Both the position numbers and the translations under genes were made by a program. The notes beneath the pieces are model-generated. The model had not been told where the DNA came from and ran no database searches. It was given only the letters and a program-made list of their open reading frames with translations. Positions 1 through 9,000 of a DNA stretch of 64,000 nt are shown one piece after another. Where the stretch lies: positions 5,089-69,088 of the forward strand of contig NZ_QLLY01000012.1 of assembly GCF_003259365.1 (NCBI RefSeq), in the 5' to 3' direction. This DNA is from Streptomyces sp. PsTaAH-137 (GTDB lineage Bacteria; Actinomycetota; Actinomycetes; Streptomycetales; Streptomycetaceae). Within the stretch, counting starts at the first letter, position 1, and every line of letters begins with the position of its first letter.

Positions 1-38
1 GGCCGGTGGCCGCTTCTCGCGCAGTTCCCCGCGCCCCT
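1..38 (+). repeat. Dispersed intergenic repeat, family 1, copy A
   Basis: The core GCGCAGTTCCCCGCGCCCCT lies at 19-38. The 18 bases before it are identical to those in front of the copy at 51333, so the two copies match over 38 bases. It sits downstream of the manB stop codon and runs directly into the hairpin at 38-65. Confidence 0.85.
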
Positions 39-65
39 GAGATGCGCACTTCGTGCGGCATCTCA
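38..65 (-). terminator. Hairpin downstream of manB
   Basis: TGAGATGC (38-45) pairs with GCATCTCA (58-65). Inside it GCAC (46-49) pairs with GTGC (53-56) around a TTC loop, with one bulged G at 57. It begins 32 bases after the manB stop codon on the minus strand, so it probably ends manB transcription. No U-tract is present, as is usual in streptomycetes. Confidence 0.6.
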
Positions 66-97
66 TCAAAGGAGGCGCGGGGAGCCGCAGGCGGACG

Positions 98-1462
98 TCA
101 GGCGCGAATGATCCCGAGGATCTCGTCGCGGATCTGTTCCATCGCGGAGCGGGTCCGGGCCTCGGTGTTCAGGCGGAGGAGGGGCTCCGTGTTCGACGGG
201 CGGACGTTGAACCACCAGTCGGACGCCGTGACGGTGAGGCCGTCGAGCTCGTCCAGGGTGATGCCGTCCCGGTCGCCGTACGCGGCCTTGATCGCGGCGA
301 GGCGGTCGGCCTGGTCGGCGACCGTGGAGTTGATCTCGCCGGAGCCGGCGTAGCGGTCGTAGGACGAGACGAGGGCGGAGAGGGGGCCGTCCTGGCCGCC
401 GAGCGCCGCCAGGACGTGGAGCGCGGCGAGCATGCCCGTGTCCGCGTTCCAGAAGTCCTTGAAGTAGTAGTGCGCGGAGTGCTCGCCGCCGAAGATCGCG
501 CCGGTCGTCGCCATCTCCTGCTTGATGAACGAGTGGCCCACGCGCGTGCGTACGGGCGTGCCGCCGTGCTCCTTGACGACCTCGGGCACGGACCAGGAAG
601 TGATCAGGTTGTGGATGATCGTGCCCGAGCCGCCGTTGCGCGCGAGCTCGCGGGAGGCGACCAGGGCCGTGATCGCCGACGGGGAGACCGGGTCGCCGTG
701 CTCGTCGACGACGAAGCAGCGGTCCGCGTCGCCGTCGAAGGCGAGGCCGAGGTCGGCGCCCTCGGCCCGGACGCGGGCCTGGAGGTCCACGAGGTTGGCC
801 GGGTCCAGCGGGTTCGCCTCGTGGTTCGGGAACGTGCCGTCCAGCTCGAAGTACATCGGTACGACGTCCAGCGGGAGGCCCGCGAGGACGGTGGGGACGG
901 TGTGGCCGCCCATCCCGTTGCCCGCGTCGACCACGACCTTCAGCGGGCGGACGGCGGTGAGGTCGACCAGGCCGCGCAGGTGCGCCGCGTAGTCGTCCAG
1001 GGTGTCCCGCCGGCTGATCGTGCCCGTGGTGGCGGCCGGCTCGGGGGCGCCCGTGTCGCTCCACTCCTCGGCGAGGCGGCGGATGTCGGCGAGGCCCGTG
1101 TCCCGGCCGACCGGGGCGGCGCCCGCCCGGCAGAGCTTGATGCCGTTGTACTCGGCCGGGTTGTGCGACGCCGTGAACATCGCTCCCGGCAGGTTCAGCG
1201 CGCCCGACGCGTAGTACAGCTGATCGGTGGAGCACAGGCCGATCTCGGTGACGTCCGCGCCCTGAGCGGTGGCTCCGAGCGCGAACGCGCGGGAGAGGCC
1301 CGGGGACGAGGGCCGCATGTCGTGCCCGACCACGATCGCCGTCGCGTCCGTGATCCGCACGAACGCGGCGCCGAACAGCTCGGCCAGCTTCTCGTCCCAC
1401 TGGTCCGGGACCACCCCGCGCACGTCGTACGCCTTGACGATCTGCGACAGATCAGCAGCCAT
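98..1462 (-). CDS. manB: Phosphomannomutase/phosphoglucomutase
   Basis: The 454-residue protein is an alpha-D-phosphohexomutase that interconverts hexose 1- and 6-phosphates, most likely mannose-6-P and mannose-1-P for GDP-mannose. The phosphoserine loop TASHNP puts the catalytic serine at about residue 99. The metal loop DGDADR has aspartates at about 243, 245 and 247. The sugar-binding GEHSAH motif and the C-terminal phosphate-binding RPSNTEP motif follow in normal order. Length is standard for the family. It is transcribed away from the lactate permease side and ends at a repeat-derived hairpin. A mannose-1-P guanylyltransferase-like gene lies 14 kb away. Phosphoglucomutase activity cannot be excluded from sequence. 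Confidence 0.93.
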   Translation of the reverse strand: MAADLSQIVKAYDVRGVVPDQWDEKLAELFGAAFVRITDATAIVVGHDMRPSSPGLSRAFALGATAQGADVTEIGLCSTDQLYYASGALNLPGAMFTASHNPAEYNGIKLCRAGAAPVGRDTGLADIRRLAEEWSDTGAPEPAATTGTISRRDTLDDYAAHLRGLVDLTAVRPLKVVVDAGNGMGGHTVPTVLAGLPLDVVPMYFELDGTFPNHEANPLDPANLVDLQARVRAEGADLGLAFDGDADRCFVVDEHGDPVSPSAITALVASRELARNGGSGTIIHNLITSWSVPEVVKEHGGTPVRTRVGHSFIKQEMATTGAIFGGEHSAHYYFKDFWNADTGMLAALHVLAALGGQDGPLSALVSSYDRYAGSGEINSTVADQADRLAAIKAAYGDRDGITLDELDGLTVTASDWWFNVRPSNTEPLLRLNTEARTRSAMEQIRDEILGIIRA

Positions 1463-1592
1463 GGCCCGGTCCAGCCCTCCTGAAGTACTTCACGGACCCC
1501 ACAAACTACCGGTCCGCACCGACAACAGAGCGTGACCCCCTCATTCCTCGCAAAGAACCCGCCGTCCGCCATCGGTGCTGGTCACGCGAGCG

Positions 1593-3209
1593 TCACGGCA
1601 GCATCCAGGACAGCACCGCCGTGCTCTGGGCGTACACGATGAGACACATCACGAGCAGCAGTCCCAGGCTCCACGGCAGCACCTTGCGCAGCAGATCGCC
1701 CTCCCGGCCCGCGAGGCCGACGGCCGCGCACGCGATGGTGAGGTTCTGCGGGGAGATCATCTTGCCGAGGACACCGCCCGAACTGTTCGCCGCCGCGAGG
1801 AGTTCCGGCGACAGGCCCGACTGCTGGGCGGCCGTCACCTGGAGTGCGCCGAAGAGGGCGTTGGCCGAGGTGTCGGAGCCGGATACCGCGACGCCGAACC
1901 AGCCGAGGACGGGTGACAGGAAGGCGAGGCCCGCGCCCGCCGCGGCCACGAAGTGCCCGATGGTGGCGGCCTGCCCGGAGAGGTTCATGACGTAGGCGAG
2001 GGCGAGCACGCTCGTCACGGTGAGGATCGCGAACCGCAGTTCGTGCACGGTCCCCAGCCACTCGCGTGCCGCCACGCGCGCGTGCACGCCGATGACGACG
2101 GCCGTCAGCACGCCCGCGATCAGGACCAGCGTGCCTCCGGTGGAGACCAGCGGCAGCGTGAAGACGTTGCCGCTCACCGGGTCGCCGTCCGGGTTCGCGA
2201 CGTTCAGGAAGGGCCAGTCGAAGACGCGGTTCGCCTCGGCGAGCCAGTCCTTGACGGCCGGGATCTGGGCGAGGGAGAAGATCACGACGATGAGCGCGTA
2301 CGGGGCGTAGGCGCGCAGCACTTCGCGCCGCGGGTCCTCCTCGTCGAGGTCTTCGCTGCGTACGCCGGTGAGGACCGCGGCGCGCACCGGCTCGGCGGCG
2401 GGCCTGCGCGCCTGCGGGACGGCGACCAGTGCGGCCGCGCCGATCAACGCGGCTCCGATGTCGGCGAGTTGCGCGGAGACGTAGTTGGAGGCCGCGAACT
2501 GGGCGACGGCGAAGGCGACTCCGCAGGCCAGCGCGGGCACCCAGGTCTCGCGCAGGCCGCGTCGCCCGTCGACCAGGCCGACGAGCACGAGGGGGACGAC
2601 GAGCGCGAGCAGCGGGGTCTGCCGGCCCACGACGGAGGCGACGGCGTCCAGGGGCAGGCCGGTGACCGACGCGAGTGTCACGACCGGGGTGCCCATGGCG
2701 CCGAAGGCGACCGGCGCGGTGTTGGCCACCAGGGAGACGACCGCGGCCTTCACCGGGTCGAAGCCGAGGGCGACGAGCATCACCGAGCAGATCGCGACGG
2801 GCGCGCCGAATCCGGCGAGGGCTTCCAGGAGCGCGCCGAAGCAGAACGCGATGACGAGGGCCTGGATGCGCGGGTCGTCGGAGAGCCGGCCGAAGGAGCG
2901 GCGCAGGATGTCGAAGTGCCGGGTGCGGACCGTCATCCGGTACACCCACAGGGCGTTGACGACGATCCACATGATGGGGAAGAGCCCGAACAGCACGCCC
3001 TGCGCGCCGCTGGAGAGGGTCTGGCCGAGCGGCATGCCGTACGCGAGCCAGGCGACCAGGACGGCGACGGCGAGGCCGATGAGGCCCGCGCGGTGGGCCT
3101 TCATGCGCACGGCGCCGAGCAGGACGAGGACGGTGACGAGGGGCAGGGTCGCGACGAGGGCGGACAGGCCGAGGGAGCCGCTGACGGGCTCCAGTTGCTG
3201 GACGAACAC
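1593..3209 (-). CDS. L-lactate permease (LctP family)
   Basis: This polytopic membrane protein has about 12 hydrophobic segments and 538 residues, and fits the LctP/LldP family that imports lactate or glycolate with protons. The conserved stretch FGAPVAICSVML followed by the NTAPVAFGAMGTP region is present, and the C-terminal part contains GVAVSGSDTSANALFG, typical of the family. The open frame extends upstream to 3272, but the GTG at 3209 is preferred because GGGAGG lies about 6 bases upstream and the protein then starts VFVQQLEPVSG, as in homologues. Two inverted repeats overlap the promoter region (3220-3266) and may bind a lactate-responsive repressor. No dehydrogenase gene is adjacent. 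Confidence 0.9.
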   Translation of the reverse strand: MFVQQLEPVSGSLGLSALVATLPLVTVLVLLGAVRMKAHRAGLIGLAVAVLVAWLAYGMPLGQTLSSGAQGVLFGLFPIMWIVVNALWVYRMTVRTRHFDILRRSFGRLSDDPRIQALVIAFCFGALLEALAGFGAPVAICSVMLVALGFDPVKAAVVSLVANTAPVAFGAMGTPVVTLASVTGLPLDAVASVVGRQTPLLALVVPLVLVGLVDGRRGLRETWVPALACGVAFAVAQFAASNYVSAQLADIGAALIGAAALVAVPQARRPAAEPVRAAVLTGVRSEDLDEEDPRREVLRAYAPYALIVVIFSLAQIPAVKDWLAEANRVFDWPFLNVANPDGDPVSGNVFTLPLVSTGGTLVLIAGVLTAVVIGVHARVAAREWLGTVHELRFAILTVTSVLALAYVMNLSGQAATIGHFVAAAGAGLAFLSPVLGWFGVAVSGSDTSANALFGALQVTAAQQSGLSPELLAAANSSGGVLGKMISPQNLTIACAAVGLAGREGDLLRKVLPWSLGLLLVMCLIVYAQSTAVLSWMLP

Positions 3210-3219
3210 GGGCGCCTCC

Positions 3220-3266
3220 CGGAATCCCGGATTCCCATGGACAGGGTGGCGAAAATGTTCTGTCCA
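3220..3266 (-). promoter_or_regulatory. Two inverted repeats in front of the lactate permease
   Basis: TGGACAG (3238-3244) and CTGTCCA (3260-3266) form 7-base arms separated by 15 bases. A second palindrome, GGAATCC-C-GGATTCC, lies at 3220-3234, just upstream of the ribosome binding site. Both are placed where a repressor of the permease would act. The regulator is not identified, and no GntR-type gene is next to the permease. Confidence 0.4.
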
Positions 3267-3356
3267 CAACAAACTCGCGTCAACGTGCGTGACAGAGATG
3301 GTGGCGAAGATCCGGTGAAGGCGGCTGCCGCGGGCGCGCTGTGCCCCCGTATGCGG

Positions 3357-3734
3357 TCAGTTGTCGGGCGAGCGAAGGACCCTGAGGTGGCCGCGGCGGG
3401 CGACCTCCATGGGGTCCGCGGTGCGCGGGCCGGCGCCGCCGGCCTCGGCGGCGCGCTCCTGGGGGCGGGCCGCCTCACGCACGGCGTTGGCCAGGGCCTC
3501 CAGGTCGTCGCCGCTGGGGCGGGACGGGGCGCTGCCGTCGGTGAGGCGGACGACCTCCCAGCCGCGCGGCGCGGTGAGGCGCTCGGAGTGCTCGGCGCAC
3601 AGGTCGTAGCAGTGGGGTTCCGCGTAGGTGGCGAGCGGGCCGAGGACCGCGGTCGAGTCGGCGTAGACGTACGTCAGCGTCGCGACGGCGGGACGGCCGC
3701 AAGCGGTGCGCGAACAGCGACGTACAGGGCTCAC
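3357..3734 (-). CDS. DUF3499 family protein, probable zinc-binding
   Basis: This 125-residue protein belongs to a small actinobacterial family of unknown function, known as DUF3499. The N-terminal half carries CxxxxC at residues 7-12 and a second CYDLC pair near 42-46 followed by His49. That looks like a structural zinc site. The C-terminal half is charged, alanine-rich and probably flexible. Its position between manB/lactate permease and a divergent metallopeptidase-family gene is the usual one in Streptomyces as I recall it. No catalytic motif is visible and I do not assign a function. Confidence 0.8.
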   Translation of the reverse strand: MSPVRRCSRTACGRPAVATLTYVYADSTAVLGPLATYAEPHCYDLCAEHSERLTAPRGWEVVRLTDGSAPSRPSGDDLEALANAVREAARPQERAAEAGGAGPRTADPMEVARRGHLRVLRSPDN

Positions 3735-4066
3735 AGCGTTGGACGGTACCGCACTCTTGAGCGGGCCGCGACGACTCTCCCCGAGGTCACCCCACCGTGT
3801 CGTGGTGTGAGACGGCGCACACCGGCTCGCACGGGCGCCTTCATGACCTGCGGCGACCCGGGGTCGTACGCCCCACGGTGCACATGAAAGCCGTCACCAC
3901 TCGGGACAAATGGCGTCAACTTTCACGAGTTCAACGGTCCGGGAGGGATACAGAATCCGGCCCAAGAATGGCTTGATCGGTCGGGAAGCGACATGCGGCG
4001 GCCCGTCCGGGACTGCCCCGCTTCGTGCGCCGCTCCGGCGTCCCCAAGGACTACGCTGCGTCGGTG
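3735..4066. other. Divergent intergenic region, 332 bases
   Basis: It separates the DUF3499 gene (minus) from the metallopeptidase-family gene (plus). I see no convincing gene in it. On the plus strand TACGCT at 4052-4057 resembles a -10 element and lies only 6 bases before GTG 4064 and 9 before ATG 4067, which suggests a leaderless transcript for the downstream gene. Confidence 0.4.
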
Positions 4067-4534
4067 ATGGAAAGGCCAGACAGTCAGGTACCGCGCTCCC
4101 CCGGCGAGCCGCGTCCGCCGCGCCGCCGCGACCGGCACGGGCGTGGCATGCGCGGGCCCGTGGCGCCCCCGCAGGTGCCGCTGTCCGCGAGCCGCGCCGA
4201 CACCTTCGCGGACCTCGTGCAGGACTCCGTGGAGCGCCTGGAGCGGCGCTGGCCGCAGCTGGGCGAGGTCGACTTCCTCGTCCTCGAGGTGCCGCGCCTC
4301 ACGGCCGAGGACGAGGCGTTCGGCGGCGACTCGGTGCCGCTGGGCGGCACGATCGCGGCGCGGGACGACCGCCCCGCGCGCGTGGTGATCTACCGGCGCC
4401 CCATCGAGATCCGCACCAAGGGCCGCGACGAGCGCGCGGCCCTGGTGCACGACGTCGTCGTCGAGCAGGTCGCCGAGGTCCTGGGGCTCACCCCGGAGAC
4501 CGTCGATCCCCGCTACGGGGACGAGGAGGACTGA
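4067..4534 (+). CDS. Metallopeptidase-family protein with degenerate zinc motif
   Basis: The protein of 155 residues resembles the short zincin-like family PF06262 (minimal gluzincins). The fold region DSVERLERRWPQLGEVDFLV and the C-terminal LGLTPETVDPRYG are recognisable. The helix that normally carries HExxH reads LVHDVVVEQVAEVLG, so only the first histidine remains: the glutamate is Asp and the second histidine is Gln. The N-terminal 40 residues are basic and proline-rich. I chose ATG 4067; GTG 4064 and GTG 4025 are in-frame alternatives, and TACGCT just upstream fits a leaderless start. Peptidase activity is doubtful on sequence grounds. Confidence 0.8.
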   Translation: MERPDSQVPRSPGEPRPPRRRDRHGRGMRGPVAPPQVPLSASRADTFADLVQDSVERLERRWPQLGEVDFLVLEVPRLTAEDEAFGGDSVPLGGTIAARDDRPARVVIYRRPIEIRTKGRDERAALVHDVVVEQVAEVLGLTPETVDPRYGDEED

Positions 4535-4549
4535 CCGTCTCCCCCGGCG

Positions 4550-6040
4550 CTACTTCTGGAGCACCGCCAGGTCCTCGTCGGACTGGGGCACCGAGACCGT
4601 GCCCCGGTCGTCCGGCAGCGTCTGGATGGTGAACGCCGGGACGCCGTCCTGCTTCTCCTCCAGCATCCGCGAGCCGTAGACCTTGCCGCCCGACACCGGC
4701 TCGACGGTCAGCGCGTACGAGCCCTTCAGGCCGCTCGGCACCGGCGGGGTGACCGCCAGAGTCGTACCGGCCTTGACCGTGTACTCCTTCGTGACCGGGG
4801 TGCCGCCCTCGGAGCCCGCCGACGCGGTGACCTTCACCTTGCCGGTGGCGCCGGGCGCGGTCAGGGCGAGCGTGGAGCCCTTGGAGCGGTTGTCGGCGAC
4901 CGTCGCGCGGGAGCCGATGTCGCTGGTCGCCGGGATGAACGCGGTCTCCTGGTCGGCGCCCTTGCCGCGGGTGACACGCAGGGCGGCCACCACCGGCACG
5001 GAGTCCTCGCTCGGGGTCAGGATCAGCGAGCCCGGGTCGCCGCGCGTGACGTCCTTCAGGTCGACGGCGGTCGTCATCCCGGACTTCACGTGCAGCGTGT
5101 CGTGCCCGGCGGGGGTGATCTTGCCGCTGGACGTGGCGAGCTGGAGTTTCAGGTCGGCGTCGTCCTGGCCCGGCGCGAAGGCCACCAGGCGCACGTCCGT
5201 CGCGTCCTTCGGGATGCCGGGCAGCACCAGCGAGGACGCCGGATCGGTGGAGGCGGGCAGCCAGTCGCCGCCCAGCTTCGCGTCGGCGGCGGAGACGGCG
5301 GCCGCGACCCGGCCGCTGCGCGCGGTGACGTGCAGCGTCAGGTTCGGGTACGCCGTGTCGGTCAGGGTCGACAGCAGCACCGGGACGCTGGAGTGCGCCG
5401 CGATCTGGATGCCCTCGCCGACCTCGGACTTGATGGCGCCGTCCGGGCCGTACAGCTGGACGTCGACGACCGCGGGCTCGTCGTCCGGGTTCGTGAGGTG
5501 GATGTAGTCGCTGCGGTCCTTGGCCGTGGAGGCACCCGGGAAGTAGAAGTCGGTGTCGGGCTGCGAGCAGTCCACGCCGAGCAGGCCGCGGCCCGTGCCC
5601 ACGTCCACCGTGGTGGTCTGCTGGACGGTCCAGCCGGGCGCGAGGGCGCCGTCGGCGGTGCCGACCAGGGCCGGCGCGTCGCCGCCCGAGGCATCGCCCG
5701 TGAAGGGCTTGCCGGGCTCCTTCGGTGTGACGACCGCCTTGGCCTTCTTGCCCTTGCCGCCGTCGTCACCGCTGTCGGTCGCGCTCGTCCCGGCGGGCAT
5801 CAGCTGCGCCGTGCCCTTGCCCTCCGTGCCCGCGGACTTCGGGGTGTACGAGGTGTACGCCGTCTCCGCGAGGTCGGACTGGCTGGGCTGCGGGCACAGC
5901 AGGCTGGAGCGCTCGACGGGCAGCCGGGCCGCCGCCTTGACGGGCGTGCCGTCCTCGCCGCCGGACCGGACGGAGGCGAACCCCGTGACGGCGGCCAGGG
6001 CGGTCACGGCGGCGATCAGGGACAGGGTCGTGCGGTTCAC
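4550..6040 (-). CDS. DUF5719 family secreted/membrane-anchored protein
   Basis: The 496-residue protein begins with a short basic stretch and one hydrophobic segment (about residues 7-25), which is a signal peptide or anchor. The rest is a beta-rich extracytoplasmic region with many Gly, Thr, Asp and Val residues. It matches the actinobacterial DUF5719 family, whose function is unknown. Its start codon overlaps the stop of the large glycosyltransferase by 4 bases (ATGA at 6037-6040), so the two are translationally coupled and probably act together at the membrane. Only two cysteines are evident, near residues 49 and 154. No enzyme motif is visible. Confidence 0.8.
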   Translation of the reverse strand: MNRTTLSLIAAVTALAAVTGFASVRSGGEDGTPVKAAARLPVERSSLLCPQPSQSDLAETAYTSYTPKSAGTEGKGTAQLMPAGTSATDSGDDGGKGKKAKAVVTPKEPGKPFTGDASGGDAPALVGTADGALAPGWTVQQTTTVDVGTGRGLLGVDCSQPDTDFYFPGASTAKDRSDYIHLTNPDDEPAVVDVQLYGPDGAIKSEVGEGIQIAAHSSVPVLLSTLTDTAYPNLTLHVTARSGRVAAAVSAADAKLGGDWLPASTDPASSLVLPGIPKDATDVRLVAFAPGQDDADLKLQLATSSGKITPAGHDTLHVKSGMTTAVDLKDVTRGDPGSLILTPSEDSVPVVAALRVTRGKGADQETAFIPATSDIGSRATVADNRSKGSTLALTAPGATGKVKVTASAGSEGGTPVTKEYTVKAGTTLAVTPPVPSGLKGSYALTVEPVSGGKVYGSRMLEEKQDGVPAFTIQTLPDDRGTVSVPQSDEDLAVLQK

Positions 6041-9000
6041 TGCTGGCTCCCGTCGGGGTGCTCACCGTCGGCGCCGGTGCCGCGCTGCGGGTGCTGCTCG
6101 TACGTCGGGTCGTACGTCGGTTCGTGCGGCGCCTGTTGGTCGTACGCGGGCTGCTGCTGCTCGTACCCGCCGTGCTGGTCGTACCCGGCCTGCGGGTCGT
6201 ACGGGACCTGCTGGTCGTAGCCGCCTCCGTACGCGTACGGGTCGTACTGGCCCGCCTGGTAGGGGTCGGCCTGCTGGTCGTACCCGTAGCCGCCCTGCTG
6301 CTGGTACTGCTGCTCGCCCGCGGTGTACGCGCCGTACTCGGCGCCCGCGTAACTGGGCTGCTCCCACTCGCCGTACGCCTGCTGCTGCGGGATGTCCGCG
6401 ACCTGGTCGGCCTGGTCGGCCTGGTTCCCGTCCTCGACGGGAGCCTGCGTCTCCGGAGCGGCCTGCTCGGCCTCGGCCTCCGCCTGGGCGCGCAGCCTGC
6501 GGGCCCTGCGGCCCTCGCCCTCGACGGCCTGGGCGGGCACGACGGGCTCCTCGGGGAGGTCGTCGTCGATGTCCTTGCGGCGGCCCGGCAGGGCGAGGAC
6601 CACGAGGACGATCGCGAGCGCGCCCTGCGCCCACAGCCAGACGGTGTGGGTGAACGGTGTGTCGTAGGTGACGTCGAGGCGGCCGCCGGACGCGGGCAGT
6701 TCGAAGCCCTGCGCCCAGCCGTCGACCGTCGTCTTCGTCAGCGGCGTGCCGTCGAGGGTGGCGGTCCAGCCCTCGGCGGCCTGGTCGGCGAGGCGCAGGA
6801 CGCGGCCGTCCTTGCCCGGGCCGACGGTCGTGTGGATGTCGACCGGGCCCGCGGCGACCGGCAGGGCGTCGTCCGAGGTCGAACCGGAGTCCGCCGTGGG
6901 CAGGACGACCGCCCGCGCCACCTGGCGGTCGACGCGCCACAGCGCGGTGCCGTCCTGCTGGCTGAGCCGGGTCAGGCCGGGGGTGGAGTCCAGGACGCGG
7001 CCCATCTCGCGCGGCGCCCCGTCCCGTACGAGGACGTAGCGCACGGCGAAGCCGCCGAGCTGGTCGGCCTGGTCGGCGCCGGAGCCCGCGACCAGGTTGG
7101 CGACGACCTTGTCGAGCCGGCCGTTCTCACCGGCCGCGTCGGTCAGTTCGCCGTCGCCGAGGCGGGCGCCCGCGCCGCGCACCAGCGCATACGACACATC
7201 GCCCGTGTCGCCGTCGAGGACGAGCGTGCGGGCCTGGTCGCGCGTGCCGGCCTCCTCGGCGACGAACGCCGGGACCTGCACCGGGTCCCGCCGCTCCAGC
7301 GGGCCGTCGGCGCCGCGGATCATCCAGCCCGCGGCGAGCAGCAGCGGGCCCGCCGCGGCGGCGAACGCGATCAGCGCGGCCACCGGCTGGCGCCAGCCGA
7401 AGCTCTGCTCTGCCACGCGCGTGCGTGCGCCGTCGGCGCCGAGCGCGGCGGCGGCGAGGAGGGCGATGCCGTAGACGAGGGTGGCGGGGCCCGCCCACGT
7501 CGAGCTGTTGGAGAGCACCGCGAAGACCAGGGCCACGAGGGCGACGGTCCACGCGGAGAGGACCGCGAGGCGGCGCTCCTGGCGCAGCAGCGCGGCGAGC
7601 GCGGCCAGGACGAGCCCGACGAGCAGCAGGCTGCCCATGGTGCCGGGGCCGCCCGGGGAGGCGCCGAGCAGGCCGAGCGCGCCGGCCGAGCCCTTGCCGA
7701 ACGGGAGCCCGGCCTCGGTGAAGAAGCCGAACGGCAGCAGCGACAGCGACCACGGGGCGAGCACCAGGAGCGGGGTGCCGAGCGCGGCCAGGAAGCGCAG
7801 TCCGTAGGCGGTGATGTCGTCGCGGCGCACCACGAGGAGCGCGATGCCGAGGACGAGGGCCATCGGCCACACGATCGGGGTGAAGGCCGTCGTGATCGTC
7901 AGCAGCAGGGCGTACGCCCATGTGGCCCGCCAGCTGCCTCGCGCGCCCCGGTCGTTCATGAGCCCGGACGCCGAGGCACCCGCGCGAGCGATGAGCGGGA
8001 GCAGGATCGCGAGCACCGAGGTGCCGACCCGGCCGCCCGCGAGGGCTCCGGTGGCGGCGGGCAGGAACGCGTACGCGACGGCGGCCCACGCGCGCAGCAG
8101 CCGCGACTCGACCAGCGGCCGGGACGCGAAGTACGCGGTGAATCCGGCGAGCGGCACCGAGCCGATGAGGAGCACGGTGATCGCGAGTCCGGTGGAGCCG
8201 AACAGCACGGTGGAGAGCGCGGCGACGACGGCCAGGTAGGGCGGCGCGGCCTGGGTGCCGCCCGTGCTGGTGGCGTGCCAGGCGTCGAGGTAGCGCCCCC
8301 ACAGGTCGGAGGCGTCACCGGGGGCGGGCAGCAGGGCGCCGCCCGCGAGCGCCCCGCCGCCCAGCAGCCCGCGGCAGGCGATCAGGGAGACGAAGAGCAG
8401 GACGACGAAGAGCAGCGGTCCGGGGTTGCGGGCGATGCGCTTGAGGCGGGCGAACTGCTCGACCTCGAAGAACTCGTCGTCACCCGGCCCCGATTCGAGA
8501 CCGCCGCCGCCGTGCCGTCCGGCGGTCGTGGTCTCCGGGTCGTCGGCGCCGAACAGATTGCCGGCGACCTGCTCGACGGTGAGCCGCACGGTCGCGCCCG
8601 GCGGCGGGAACAGCGGCTTGAGCTCCTTGGGGTCGACGACTCCCTTGCCGCGCGAGCGGCGCCCGGCCATGATGCGGCCCGGCCGCAGCAGCGTCGCGAG
8701 CAGACCGGTGATCTCGTCGAAGGCCTGTCCGGGCACCTTGCCGACCAGGTACGCGACGGTGCGCAGCACGGTGCCGACGAGGAGCCGGACGAGGATCCAG
8801 GGGAGCGTCGCCGTGCGCGCGTTCACCAGCAGGGTGTAGACGGCGCCCGCCTTGTCGACCTTGTGCGGGGAGGACGCGGTGCGGCCCACGCAGTCGACGG
8901 TGCGGCGCTCGCGCGAGGACGCCTCGGCGTGCCGCACGACGGCGTCGGGTGCGACGACGACACGGTGTCCGGCGGCCTGGGCGCGCCAGCACAGGTCGAG

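Noticed and set aside
1953..3887. A plus-strand frame of 644 codons opposite the lactate permease and DUF3499 genes
   Set aside because: It spans two well-supported minus-strand genes and their spacer and has low-complexity charged sequence only.
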